A stretch of DNA of 64,000 bases from an uncultured Clostridium sp. (lineage in GTDB: Bacteria > Bacillota_I > Bacilli_A > RF39 > UBA660): NCBI GenBank assembly GCA_902493795.1, contig CABUQZ010000007.1, positions 10,509 through 74,508 on the forward strand, written 5' to 3'. The translations under genes and the position numbers were made by a program. The notes beneath the pieces are model-generated. The model did no database searches. It was not told where the DNA came from and saw nothing but the letters and a program-made list of their open reading frames with translations. Below are positions 35,522 to 44,908 of this stretch, piece by piece (the stretch's first letter is position 1; the number at the start of each line of letters is the position of its first letter).

Positions 35522-36000
35522 TGATATTTGTAACACTAGGAACTAATGATGAAAGTTTTGGAAGATTATTAAAAGCAATAGATAAAGAAATAGAGAAGAA
35601 AACGATAAAAGAGCGAGTAGTTGTACAAGCTGGATGCACAAAATACGAAAGCAAAAATATGGAGATATTCGATCTTATTCCAAGAGATGAGTTCGATAAA
35701 TTAATAAGTGAATGTGATTTATTAATAACGCATGGAGGAGTAGGAAGTATCTTAACAGGTATTACTAAGGGTAAAAAAGTAATTGCAGTACCACGTCTTG
35801 CTAAATATAAAGAACATGGTAATGACCACCAACTACAAATTGTGGAAAACTTTAGTAAAAAGAAGTATATCTTAGCAGTTAAAGATATGAATAAATTAGG
35901 AAAAATAATAGAAAAATCTAAAACGTTTAAACCACAAAAATTTGTAAGCAATACAAATAATATAATAAATATGATAGAAGACTATATCGATAATCTTTAG
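35521..36000 (+). CDS. Alg13/PssE-type glycosyltransferase catalytic subunit
   Basis: This 159-residue GT28 C-terminal-like protein begins MIFVTLGTNDESFGRLL and carries the nucleotide-sugar binding block ISECDLLITHGGVGSILTGI and VPRLAKYKEHGNDHQLQI, both diagnostic for Alg13/PssE. It would use UDP-GlcNAc or UDP-glucose with the membrane subunit encoded upstream. The ATG at 35521 is chosen because it overlaps the previous stop and is preceded by ggagggt. A multi-spanning protein follows after 8 bp, in one operon. Confidence 0.88.
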   Translation: MIFVTLGTNDESFGRLLKAIDKEIEKKTIKERVVVQAGCTKYESKNMEIFDLIPRDEFDKLISECDLLITHGGVGSILTGITKGKKVIAVPRLAKYKEHGNDHQLQIVENFSKKKYILAVKDMNKLGKIIEKSKTFKPQKFVSNTNNIINMIEDYIDNL

Positions 36001-36008
36001 GAGATTTT

Positions 36009-37478
36009 ATGAAAGAAAAACTAGAAACAATAACATTTAAACATAATGTAACCTTGTTTACTTTTTTCCTTTTCTTTTTTCTATGTCTATTATCACCAAT
36101 AAGTGGAGATGACTGGAAAAGCTACATAATTGGAAAAGAAGGGTTAATGGAATGCTTTTCTAACATTGACTTCCAAGATGGGAGAGTATTAAGTGGCTTC
36201 TTAATAAATTTCTTGTCTTATAACAAGATTTTATTTAATTTTATATTTGCTTATTTAATGGGGCAATTTGTTAGAATATGTAACGATTTAATGGGAAATG
36301 TTAAAACGAAATACTTGTATTTATATCCAGTAATTGGAGTTTTACTAGTAAGTACATTTATGTTTTCTTATAACTATATGTCTGTAACTAGTGCTATAGC
36401 ATACACATTCCCAGTAATACTATTCTTTATGTATTTTTATCAATTGCTAAAAGATGAAGAAATAAATAAATTATCAATGTTAAAACTTTTGTTAATGGCA
36501 ACATATATTTCTTTATCTTCCATTCATATAGCAATAACATTTTTTATAGCAAATTTAATATATTTTATAGCAGATGTAAATAAAAAAATTAATGTTAAAA
36601 CATTTATAATTCTTACAGTAGAATTTTTGCTAATATTAGTAAGTATGAGTTTTATCGATTACACTATTGTTTATACAAACTACAATGATATTTTAGGAAA
36701 TATAAGTTATTTAATAGATAGAGTATTTTCAAATAACATAATACTAATTATTATAGGAGCAATTCCAATAAACTTTTATTTAAATGAAAAATTAAAAGAA
36801 AATACTTATAAAAGGGTAGTAATAACATTATTTGATATGATTTTAGTATTCTCTTTAGGATACAATTTCTTCTATTATTCCCCAGTTAACTTAAATTTAG
36901 TTCTTAGTAAGTATAGTGGAATATTTGCAACTGAAAACTGGTATTATATTTTATATTTCTTAACATATATGGTACTATTTGTCTTAAGTATGAACTATTA
37001 TATAAAGAATAGGAAGTTACATAAGACACTAAACATATTTACAACATCTAGTTTAATTCTTATGATATTTCTTATAATCTCACCAATATTTGATAAAGGA
37101 AACATAATCTTCATCATATTTACAATAATACTTATCTCATGCATACTAGCAAAAGAAATGAATACAAAAGTTTATATTAAAATAGTAAAACTAACAGTTA
37201 TTTTGTTAACTATATATTATGTATCAATGTTTGGAATAATAAAGTATATAGATAAAACAATAACTGATTACATAGAAGAACAGCTTAATACAACTGAAAC
37301 AAACATAGAAGTAAAGGCAAATCCATTATATTTAGTATGGAGATATAACCCAGTTGATTACTTCCAAATAAAAGATTTTAAGAAATTTTATGAAATACCA
37401 GAAACATATACAATAGAAGTAAAATATTTTGGAATATTTGAAAAAATAGAAAAGAAAGTAAAGGATAATGATTTTTAA
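36009..37478 (+). CDS. Multi-spanning membrane protein, DUF6056/GT-C-like
   Basis: This 489-residue protein has about 11-12 membrane spans. The first outside loop has PISGDDWKSYIIGKEG followed by DGRVLSGFLIN, very like the protein at 9921-11441. The tail ends in a short soluble region. The acidic D-D-W loop is in the place of the catalytic acid of GT-C transferases. Located after the Alg14/Alg13 pair, it is likely to use or flip the polyprenyl-linked product of that pair. No known name can be given. It starts with the site taggag. Confidence 0.68.
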   Translation: MKEKLETITFKHNVTLFTFFLFFFLCLLSPISGDDWKSYIIGKEGLMECFSNIDFQDGRVLSGFLINFLSYNKILFNFIFAYLMGQFVRICNDLMGNVKTKYLYLYPVIGVLLVSTFMFSYNYMSVTSAIAYTFPVILFFMYFYQLLKDEEINKLSMLKLLLMATYISLSSIHIAITFFIANLIYFIADVNKKINVKTFIILTVEFLLILVSMSFIDYTIVYTNYNDILGNISYLIDRVFSNNIILIIIGAIPINFYLNEKLKENTYKRVVITLFDMILVFSLGYNFFYYSPVNLNLVLSKYSGIFATENWYYILYFLTYMVLFVLSMNYYIKNRKLHKTLNIFTTSSLILMIFLIISPIFDKGNIIFIIFTIILISCILAKEMNTKVYIKIVKLTVILLTIYYVSMFGIIKYIDKTITDYIEEQLNTTETNIEVKANPLYLVWRYNPVDYFQIKDFKKFYEIPETYTIEVKYFGIFEKIEKKVKDNDF

Positions 37479-37522
37479 GTCACTATTCTTTTTTTTTACT
37501 TCATCTATATTTCATAAAATAT

Positions 37523-37549
37523 TGAAACTTTTCATAAGTTTCTTTTTTC
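37523..37549 (+). terminator. Terminator of the glycosyltransferase operon
   Basis: The perfect stem gaaactt/aagtttc with a five-base loop is followed by TTTTTT, 46 bp downstream of the membrane protein stop. Confidence 0.8.
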
Positions 37550-37606
37550 TTTGTTAAAAATGTTATATAATAATATTACAACAATAAGAAAGGATGATAT
37601 TTATTT

Positions 37607-40600
37607 ATGTATAAAATAATGGATGGAAATGAAGCCTGTAGTTATGTAGCTTATAATTTCTCAGAACTTGCAGGAATATATCCTATAACACCAGCATCTC
37701 CAATGGCAGAATATACTGATAAATGGGCAGGAACTGGTAAGAAAAACTTTTGGAACGATGAAGTTAAAGTAGTAGAGATGGAAAGTGAAGCAGGAGCTAT
37801 TGCAACAGTTCATGGAGCTTTACAAAATGGAATACTTGCAACAACTTTTACTGCCTCTCAAGGACTTTTATTGATGATTCCAAACATGTATAAAATAGCA
37901 GGAGAATTACTTCCATGTGTTGTAAATGTAGCAGCACGAAGCCTAGCAACTCATGCTTTATCAATACTTGGAGATCATCAAGATATATATGCAACTCGTG
38001 CAACTGGATTTGCCTTTTTAGCATCAAGTTCAGTTCAACAAGTAATGGATTTAACAAGTGTAAGTTATCTTTCAACTTTAAAAGGAAGAGTGCCTTTTGT
38101 TAATTTCTTCGATGGATTTAGAACAAGTCATGAACTTCAAAAAATAGAATTACTTAACCTAGATAAAATAAAACCATTAATCGATAAAAAAGCTTTAAGT
38201 GAATTTAGAAAAAGAGCTTTATCAATTAATAATGTAACTCGTGGAACTAATGAAAATGATGATATTTATTTCCAAATTACAGAAGCTCATAACAAGTATT
38301 ATGATGCTTTACCTGATATCGTAAATGATTATATGGAAGAAATATCCAAAATAACAGGAAGAGATTACAAACCATTTAATTATTATGGAGCAGAAGATGC
38401 TACAAAAGTAATAGTAGCTATGGGATCTGGTTGTGAAGTAATTAAAGATACTATCGATAAAGTAGGAGATAAAGAAAAAATTGGATTAATAGAAGTACAT
38501 CTATATAGACCATTTAGTAGCAAATACTTATTAAATGTTTTACCAAAGACAGTAAAAAGTATTGCAGTTTTAGATAGAACTAAAGAAAATGGAGCTCATG
38601 AACCACTATACCTAGATGTAGTAAGTGTTATTAAAGAAGCAAATCTTGATATTAAAGTAATTGGAGGACGTTTTGGATTATCTAGTAAAGATACTACTCC
38701 AGAACAAATTTATGCTGTATATAAATTCTTAGATAACAAAGATAATTTCAATGGATTTACAATTGGTATTACAGATGACGTTACAAACTTATCACTTGAG
38801 CCAGTTGACTTTGGTTACAAATCAAGTACTCATGAAATTTTAATTTGGGGATTTGGATCAGATGGAATGGTAAGTGTATCTAAAGACTTATTAAAAATCG
38901 TTGGAAATAACACTAATGCCTATGCTCAAGGATATTTTGAATACGATTCTAAAAAATCAGGTGGAGTAACAAGATGTCATTTAAGATTAGGACAAAACGA
39001 AATAAGAGAAGCTTTCTATGTTAAAACACCAGCTTTAGTAGTATGTACAAAGGACACATACCTAAAAAAATATGAAATGCTTGATACTATAGAGGAAAAT
39101 GGAACATTCATTTTAAATACTTCAAAAAGTAAAGAAGAAGTACTTCTTTATATGACTAATCATGATAAGAAGATTTTAAAAGACAAGAATATCAAATTCT
39201 ATATAATAAATGCTAATGATTTAGCTCGTTCTGTAGGACTAGGTAACAAAATAAATACAATTATGGCAACAGTAATCTTTAAAATTGGTAAATTAATTGA
39301 TTTTAACTTTGCTATAAATGAAATTAAAAAATCACTAGAAACATTATTTACTAACAAAGGAAAAGAAGTTATTGAAAAAAATATTAAAGCAATAGATAAA
39401 GCTTTAGAAACTCTTGAACTTGTTAATAAAGATGATATTAAAGTAACTGATGAAATTGAAAATAATGAAGAAAAGAGTGTTTTTGATCTTATCATTGGAA
39501 GAAAGGGTAATGAATTAAAAGTTAGCCAGTTAGAAGAGTATGTAGATGGTACATTCCCAGGTGGAAAGAGTAAATATGAAAAACGTGATATGACAGATAT
39601 TCTTCCTTGCTATGACCCTAGTAAATGTATTATGTGTAACCAGTGTGCTTTTGTCTGTCCTCATGGAGTAATAAGACCATATTTACTTGATGAAGATGAA
39701 GAAAAGAAAGCACCACAGGAAGTAAAAGATAAACTTCAAGATGCTTTAATAAAAGATCAAAAATTAAAATTCACAATAAGCGTTAATATGGATCAATGTA
39801 CTGGTTGTGGTTTATGTAGTAATGTCTGCCCAGGTAAAAAAGGTGAAAAAGCAATCACTATGAAACCTACAGGAGAAGTTAAAAACGATGCTACAGTAAA
39901 AGCTTCAGAATACTTATATAATGAAGTTAAAGAAAAGAAACCAATGAACGTAAACACAGTAAAAGGAAGCCAATTTGCTAAACCAAAAATAGAATTCCCA
40001 GGAGCGTGTGCTGGTTGTGGAGAAACACCATACTTAAAACTATTAACTCAATTATTTGGTGGAGAATTAGTAATATCTAATGCCACTGGATGTTCATCAA
40101 TTTATGGAGGAAGTATTCCAGCAACATCATATAATATTCCATGGGCTAACTCATTATTTGAAGATAATGCAGAATTTGGTTATGGTATAGCACTAGCTGA
40201 TAAACTTCATAAAGAAAGAATCAAAAAAGTAATTTACAATAACTTAAAAGCAATTCCAGATGAATATAAAGAAATAGTATCTTCTTACTATAAACATTGT
40301 GATTATGAATCAAGTTGTCTATTATATGAATCAGTTAAAAATATTAAATTAAGAGAATTAACTGAATTAAAAGAATTCATTAAAACTAAATCATTCTGGA
40401 TAGTAGGTGGAGATGGATGGGCATATGATATTGGATACAATGGACTAGACCACGTTCTTTCTAACAAAGAAAATGTTAATATTCTAGTACTTGATACAGA
40501 AGTATATTCTAATACAGGTGGACAATCATCTAAATCTAGTAAAGTAGGAAGTGTTGCTAAGTTTACTTCAACAGGAAAAACAGTTGCTAAAAAAGATTTA

Positions 40601-41029
40601 GCTAAAATGGCTTTATCTTATCCACATGTATATGTTGCAACAATATCTTTAGGAGCAAACCCAGTTCAAGCAATTAAAGCCTTCACAGAAGCTAAAAACT
40701 ATAATGGACCATCTATTATAATTGCCTATGCTCCTTGTATAGCTCAAGGATTAAAAGTAGGTATGGGAGACTCAATTGGAGAAGAAAAACGTGCTACAGA
40801 AGCAGGATACTTCCCAATATTTAGATATAATCCAGAAACAAAAGTATTCTCATTAGATTCTAAAGCAGATTTCTCTAAATACACAGAGTTCCTTGAAGGA
40901 GAAACAAGATATGCATCTTTAGGAAAAGTAAATAAAGATGAAAAATTAAACTTATACGAACAAAATAAAGCTAATGCTGAGGGTAGATATAAATACTATG
41001 AATCCCTTGCAAATAAAGAAAAAGAGTAG
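37607..41029 (+). CDS. nifJ: Pyruvate:ferredoxin (flavodoxin) oxidoreductase
   Basis: This 1140-residue single-chain enzyme turns pyruvate and CoA into acetyl-CoA, CO2 and reduced ferredoxin and is the hallmark of anaerobic energy metabolism. It begins with the pyruvate-binding domain (GIYPITPASPMAEY). Two 4Fe-4S motifs follow at CIMCNQCAFVCP and CTGCGLCSNVCP, then a proximal-cluster CAGCGETPYL, and the TPP-binding block GGDGWAYDIGYNGLDH with VYSNTGGQSSKS near the end. The length is within the usual range. No frameshift is seen. It has its own promoter region and terminator. Confidence 0.97.
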   Translation: MYKIMDGNEACSYVAYNFSELAGIYPITPASPMAEYTDKWAGTGKKNFWNDEVKVVEMESEAGAIATVHGALQNGILATTFTASQGLLLMIPNMYKIAGELLPCVVNVAARSLATHALSILGDHQDIYATRATGFAFLASSSVQQVMDLTSVSYLSTLKGRVPFVNFFDGFRTSHELQKIELLNLDKIKPLIDKKALSEFRKRALSINNVTRGTNENDDIYFQITEAHNKYYDALPDIVNDYMEEISKITGRDYKPFNYYGAEDATKVIVAMGSGCEVIKDTIDKVGDKEKIGLIEVHLYRPFSSKYLLNVLPKTVKSIAVLDRTKENGAHEPLYLDVVSVIKEANLDIKVIGGRFGLSSKDTTPEQIYAVYKFLDNKDNFNGFTIGITDDVTNLSLEPVDFGYKSSTHEILIWGFGSDGMVSVSKDLLKIVGNNTNAYAQGYFEYDSKKSGGVTRCHLRLGQNEIREAFYVKTPALVVCTKDTYLKKYEMLDTIEENGTFILNTSKSKEEVLLYMTNHDKKILKDKNIKFYIINANDLARSVGLGNKINTIMATVIFKIGKLIDFNFAINEIKKSLETLFTNKGKEVIEKNIKAIDKALETLELVNKDDIKVTDEIENNEEKSVFDLIIGRKGNELKVSQLEEYVDGTFPGGKSKYEKRDMTDILPCYDPSKCIMCNQCAFVCPHGVIRPYLLDEDEEKKAPQEVKDKLQDALIKDQKLKFTISVNMDQCTGCGLCSNVCPGKKGEKAITMKPTGEVKNDATVKASEYLYNEVKEKKPMNVNTVKGSQFAKPKIEFPGACAGCGETPYLKLLTQLFGGELVISNATGCSSIYGGSIPATSYNIPWANSLFEDNAEFGYGIALADKLHKERIKKVIYNNLKAIPDEYKEIVSSYYKHCDYESSCLLYESVKNIKLRELTELKEFIKTKSFWIVGGDGWAYDIGYNGLDHVLSNKENVNILVLDTEVYSNTGGQSSKSSKVGSVAKFTSTGKTVAKKDLAKMALSYPHVYVATISLGANPVQAIKAFTEAKNYNGPSIIIAYAPCIAQGLKVGMGDSIGEEKRATEAGYFPIFRYNPETKVFSLDSKADFSKYTEFLEGETRYASLGKVNKDEKLNLYEQNKANAEGRYKYYESLANKEKE

Positions 41030-41044
41030 AAATACTCTTTTTTG
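41021..41044 (+). terminator. Intrinsic terminator of nifJ
   Basis: The perfect stem aaagagta/tactcttt with a GAAA loop overlaps the stop codon and is followed by a T run. Confidence 0.85.
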
Positions 41045-41114
41045 ATGCACAAAATCTCCATTTTGTCAAATTGACAAAAAATTAAACTTTGCTAGAATAT
41101 TTCTACATAGGGAG

Positions 41115-42110
41115 ATGATGTCATTGCAAGACATAAAAAATTTAAAAGTAAACCTGGAAAACAAGATATTAGAAAGTGATCAAGTTATGATAATGCCTCA
41201 TAAAAGTGCAGATTTTGATGCTATTGCATCATCTATAGGTATGTCACTAATATCACAAGAACTAAAAAAAGATAATCACATAGTGATAGGTGATGCAATA
41301 TATGATCTTGATCATGGAGTTCAAAATATAATAGAAGATATAAAAAATAGTCATTCTATAATATGTGTTGATGATTATGAAGGAAAGAAAACAAAAGATA
41401 CGCTTAATATACTATGTGATGTTAATAAACCAAAATTGACATATGTTCAAAACTTTGACAAAGATCATCTAGCAATAATAGATCATCATGACAAAGATAG
41501 TGAAACATTTGATGCAGCAATTGAGCACATCGATACAACAGTATCAAGTACTTCAGAGATGCTAGTGTGCCTTTTAGGAGCATATAAAATACATATACCA
41601 GCTAATATTGCTAATATTCTATTAACTGGAATATTGTTAGATACTAATAGATTATCTAAAAATGTATCAAGAGATACAATGAAAGCAGTTACTAAGTTGC
41701 TTGAAAAAGGTGCTTCTATGGATAAAGCTGGAGAGTTTTTTACTGAAGACTTCAATAGCGATAGAAGAGTTCAAGAACTAGTAAGTAGTACTAAGTTTTT
41801 AAATTATACAACTGCAGTAATAAAAGCAGGAGAAGATAAAGAATACACAAAAGAAGAACTAGCTAAAGCTGCTGATTATTTACTTCGCTACAAAGTGGAC
41901 GCTGCATACGCAATAGGAAATATTGGAAATGGAATAATATCAATAAGTGCAAGAAGTAAAGAGTCAGTTAATGTTGGTGACGTTATGAGAGAATTAGGTG
42001 GAGGAGGAAATCAGTTTTCTGGAGCTACAAAACTAGAAGGAACAACAATAGAAGAAACTGAAAAAAAACTACAAAAAATAATTCTTCCATATTATAGTGT
42101 TAAAAAATAA
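41115..42110 (+). CDS. DHH/DHHA1 phosphodiesterase, GdpP-like core without sensor domains
   Basis: A 331-residue cytoplasmic phosphodiesterase. DHH motifs are H29 with Asp33 and Asp35 (MPHKSADFDAIASS), the D-H-H triad at 123-125 and later Asp residues. The DHHA1 substrate loop is GGGGNQFSGAT near residue 295. Sequence style follows the C-terminal half of GdpP, the cyclic-di-AMP hydrolase, but the membrane, PAS and GGDEF parts are absent. The fourth Gly is followed by Asn, where GdpP and most relatives have His. The start is uncertain: agggag touches the ATG at 41115, and TTG at 41124 would have normal spacing. Substrates could be c-di-AMP, pApA or nanoRNA. Confidence 0.82.
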   Translation: MMSLQDIKNLKVNLENKILESDQVMIMPHKSADFDAIASSIGMSLISQELKKDNHIVIGDAIYDLDHGVQNIIEDIKNSHSIICVDDYEGKKTKDTLNILCDVNKPKLTYVQNFDKDHLAIIDHHDKDSETFDAAIEHIDTTVSSTSEMLVCLLGAYKIHIPANIANILLTGILLDTNRLSKNVSRDTMKAVTKLLEKGASMDKAGEFFTEDFNSDRRVQELVSSTKFLNYTTAVIKAGEDKEYTKEELAKAADYLLRYKVDAAYAIGNIGNGIISISARSKESVNVGDVMRELGGGGNQFSGATKLEGTTIEETEKKLQKIILPYYSVKK

Positions 42111-42141
42111 AAAAACTGTTCCAACGCGAACAGTTTTAAAA
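42110..42141 (+). terminator. Intrinsic terminator of the DHH gene
   Basis: The perfect 10-bp stem aaaactgttc/gaacagtttt with a six-base loop ends in only four T. Confidence 0.7.
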
Positions 42142-42144
42142 TGC

Positions 42145-42248
42145 AAAAAAATAGAAGTGCCTCCCCCTGAGAAGGCACCTCATAAAAAGAATAAAAAGGG
42201 GTTGGCTAGTGTGATACTAGCGACCAATTCGCCAATTACGAATTGGTG
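42145..42248 (-). ncRNA. Candidate small RNA with C-rich segment and G-rich terminator loop
   Basis: On the minus strand a consensus promoter (see 42255-42283) precedes a stretch with three perfect hairpins and no ORF. Hairpin 1 is accaattcg/cgaattggt with a seven-base loop. Hairpin 2 is gctagt/actagc with a five-base loop. A single-stranded segment ccaacccctttt follows. The terminator is gtgcct/aggcac with the ten-base loop tctcaggggg and a T-rich tail. The length is about 104 nt. It does not match a riboswitch that I know, and no gene follows in that direction within 1 kb. Confidence 0.7.
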
Positions 42249-42254
42249 ATTTCT

Positions 42255-42283
42255 ATCTTAATCTAAAGGTCAATTTTTGTCAA
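42255..42283 (-). promoter_or_regulatory. SigA-type promoter of the minus-strand small RNA
   Basis: On the minus strand TTGACA (42283-42278), a 17-base spacer and TAAGAT (42260-42255). Confidence 0.75.
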
Positions 42284-42376
42284 GTAAAAAAAATATTTTT
42301 TTAATTAAATTTACTTTTTAAAAAAATAAATATATATTATAAGTACAAAGAAAAAGAAAAGGAGGATAGTTTTTAA

Positions 42377-42811
42377 GTGAGAAGTAATAGTTTGTTTATT
42401 GGAATTATCGGGACTGTTGCTGCTTTTATTACTGCAGCTAATGTCAAAAGTTTAGGAACAAACATCAGTATTACTAATCAAAAAGATGATAGCATAATAG
42501 CTACAGAAACAAGTATACCTAAAAAAGATCAACTATTAGGAACATACGTGGCAAAAAACGATAAGAATACTAAATTAATTTTAAAGAATGATGGAACATA
42601 TTCTTTAACAATTGATGTTTGTGAGGACTATTTATTATTAACGGGAAAGTATGAACTAAGAGATTCTAATTTAAAACTTCATAATAATTCTAAATATCAC
42701 GAAGATTTAGATGGAAATGAAGAGTTATCATTCACTATATTAGATGAGAACACAATCATATCTAATGAAAGACTAGTTTGTACAACACAGGAAACATTGT
42801 TTGAAAAATAA
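42377..42811 (+). CDS. Small exported protein of unknown function
   Basis: This 144-residue protein has a hydrophobic N-terminal segment (LFIGIIGTVAAFITAANV) that may be a signal anchor, then a beta-rich domain with GTYVAKNDKNTKLILKNDGTYSL and two cysteines, in the style of lipocalin-like bacterial domains (TLILKNDGTYS). The start is GTG at 42377, 11 bases after aaggagg, a rather long gap. Its 3' end forms part of a terminator hairpin. No family is recognised. Confidence 0.55.
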   Translation: MRSNSLFIGIIGTVAAFITAANVKSLGTNISITNQKDDSIIATETSIPKKDQLLGTYVAKNDKNTKLILKNDGTYSLTIDVCEDYLLLTGKYELRDSNLKLHNNSKYHEDLDGNEELSFTILDENTIISNERLVCTTQETLFEK

Positions 42812-42826
42812 CAATGTTTTTTTCTT
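42793..42826 (+). terminator. Intrinsic terminator overlapping the end of the preceding gene
   Basis: The stem aacattgt/acaatgtt uses the last codons of the gene and is followed by seven T. Confidence 0.75.
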
Positions 42827-42878
42827 TAAAAAAAAGCAAAAGTGTGGTATAATACACTGCAGAAAGTGAGTGATGTCG

Positions 42879-44876
42879 ATGGATAAATTATCTAAAGTAA
42901 AAGGGGTAGGGCCAAAGACGGAATTACTTCTTAATAAGCTAGATATTTATAATATCGATGATTTAGTTACTCATTATCCTTTTAGATATGATGTTCTAAG
43001 AAGAACAGATTTAAAAAGCATAACTAGCCCTGATCAAAAAATAGTAGTAGATGGAAAAGTAGAAAGTATTCCTCTAGTTATAAGATTTAGAGGTGGTACT
43101 AATAAATTAAACTTTAGGTTAAGTACATCATCAGGTATGGTAGGAGTATCTATATTTGGAAGAGCCTTTTTAAAGCAAAATTTACCAATTGGAGAAAAAA
43201 TAATAGTAATAGGAAAATATGATTCCTCTAAAAATATAATAACAGCATCTGATATAAAGTTTGGTGTCTTAACAAATCAAGATAAGATTGAATCTGTCTA
43301 TCACTCAACTAGTGGCCTAACTCAAAAAAGCTTAACAACGATAATTAATAATGCCTTAATGACTTATGGAAACGTAATAAATGATAGCATTCCTAAATAC
43401 TTATTAGATAAATATAACTTTTTAAACAAAAAGACAGCTTTAAATATTGTACATAATCCACCAAATTATGAGAAACTTAAAGAAGCAAGTCTTAGATTAA
43501 AATATGAAGAATTATTTGAATTTATGTTTAAAATAAACTATTTAAGAGAAACTAATAAGAAAGACAATGCTGGTATTGAAAGAAGAACAGATAAAGATAT
43601 AAATGATTTTATAAAAAATTTACCATTTGATTTAACAAATGACCAAAAAAATGCTCTAGATGAAATTATAAAAGATTTATCAAGTAACCAAAGAATGAAT
43701 AGATTATTACAAGGAGACGTTGGAAGTGGTAAGACAATAGTAGCTATACTTGCAATGTATTATAACTATCTTTGTGGATATCAAAGTGCCTTGATGGCTC
43801 CTACAGAAATACTTGCTGTACAACATTACAATAATATTAAAGAGTTATTTAAAGACACAGGAATAGTAGTAGAACTTCTAACAGGAGCAATCTCTAAAAA
43901 AGATAAACAACCAATATATGAAGATTTAAAAAATGGAAGTATTAATATAATTATAGGTACTCATGCTCTAATACAGGAAGAAGTAGAATATAAAAATCTA
44001 GGTTTAGTAGTAACTGATGAGCAACATAGATTTGGAGTTAATCAACGATTAAATTTAAAAAATAAAGGAACAAAGCCAGATGTCCTTTATATGAGTGCAA
44101 CTCCAATACCTAGAACATATGCATTAACAATATATGGAGATATGGATGTTTCAATTATTAAGGAAATGCCAAAAGGAAGAATTCCTGTAGAAACAAAAGT
44201 ATTTAATAATAAAGAAACTAAAGAAGTATATCATTTGATGGAAGAAGAGTTAAAAAACAATCATCAAATATATGTTATTGCGCCATTAATAGAAGAAAAT
44301 GAAGAACTTGATCTAACTAATGTTTATACTTTAAGAGATAAAATGAACTTAATATTTGGAAACAAATACAAGATAGATATAGTTCATGGAAAAATGAAAC
44401 CTAAAGAAAAAGATCTTATTATGGAAGAGTATAAGCAGAATGTAGTTAACATACTAATAAGTACTACTGTAATTGAAGTAGGAGTAGATGTACCAAATGC
44501 TACTATGATTGTAATATTTGATGCCAATAGATTTGGTCTTTCTACACTACATCAGTTAAGAGGAAGAGTAGGAAGAAGTTCTATAAAATCTAAATGTTTA
44601 TTAATAAGTGATAAAGAAGATGAAAAACGTTTAGAAATAATGGAAAAAGTAACAGATGGTTTTGTAATAAGTGAAGAGGATTTTAAATTGCGTGGATCTG
44701 GTGATTTGTTTGGAACAAAGCAAAGTGGTGATATGACATTTAAAATGGCTAATTTAAAAAATGATTATAAAATACTTGTTCAAGCCAAAAATGATTCTAA
44801 AGAGTATTTAGAAAGCAAAGAATACGATAATGATGAATTAAAACTAAGACTTATTAATTCAATAGGAACAGATTAA
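42879..44876 (+). CDS. recG: ATP-dependent DNA helicase RecG
   Basis: Helicase that remodels stalled replication forks and Holliday junctions. Order: wedge/OB domain (VDGKVESIPLVIRFRGG), helicase motif I GDVGSGKTIVA, motif II DEQHRFG (DExH variant typical for RecG), motif III MSATPIPRTYAL, motif VI HQLRGRVGRS, and the C-terminal TLLISDKEDEKRLEIME/FKLRGSGDLFGTKQSG block. Length is 665 residues, near the standard 680. I use ATG at 42879; 42873 and GTG 42870 are possible. A TATAAT sequence lies at 42848. Confidence 0.96.
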   Translation: MDKLSKVKGVGPKTELLLNKLDIYNIDDLVTHYPFRYDVLRRTDLKSITSPDQKIVVDGKVESIPLVIRFRGGTNKLNFRLSTSSGMVGVSIFGRAFLKQNLPIGEKIIVIGKYDSSKNIITASDIKFGVLTNQDKIESVYHSTSGLTQKSLTTIINNALMTYGNVINDSIPKYLLDKYNFLNKKTALNIVHNPPNYEKLKEASLRLKYEELFEFMFKINYLRETNKKDNAGIERRTDKDINDFIKNLPFDLTNDQKNALDEIIKDLSSNQRMNRLLQGDVGSGKTIVAILAMYYNYLCGYQSALMAPTEILAVQHYNNIKELFKDTGIVVELLTGAISKKDKQPIYEDLKNGSINIIIGTHALIQEEVEYKNLGLVVTDEQHRFGVNQRLNLKNKGTKPDVLYMSATPIPRTYALTIYGDMDVSIIKEMPKGRIPVETKVFNNKETKEVYHLMEEELKNNHQIYVIAPLIEENEELDLTNVYTLRDKMNLIFGNKYKIDIVHGKMKPKEKDLIMEEYKQNVVNILISTTVIEVGVDVPNATMIVIFDANRFGLSTLHQLRGRVGRSSIKSKCLLISDKEDEKRLEIMEKVTDGFVISEEDFKLRGSGDLFGTKQSGDMTFKMANLKNDYKILVQAKNDSKEYLESKEYDNDELKLRLINSIGTD

Positions 44877-44908
44877 AAAAAGAACTAGTTATTTAGTTCT
44901 ATTTTTTT
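44876..44908. terminator. Bidirectional terminator between recG and the convergent gene
   Basis: The perfect stem agaacta/tagttct has A7 before and T7 after it, so it works on both strands. Confidence 0.85.

Noticed and set aside
37607..41029. Possible UGA-as-Trp (Mycoplasma) code
   Set aside because: Trp is always TGG in clear genes, and TGA ends at least the genes at 9921 and 15045.
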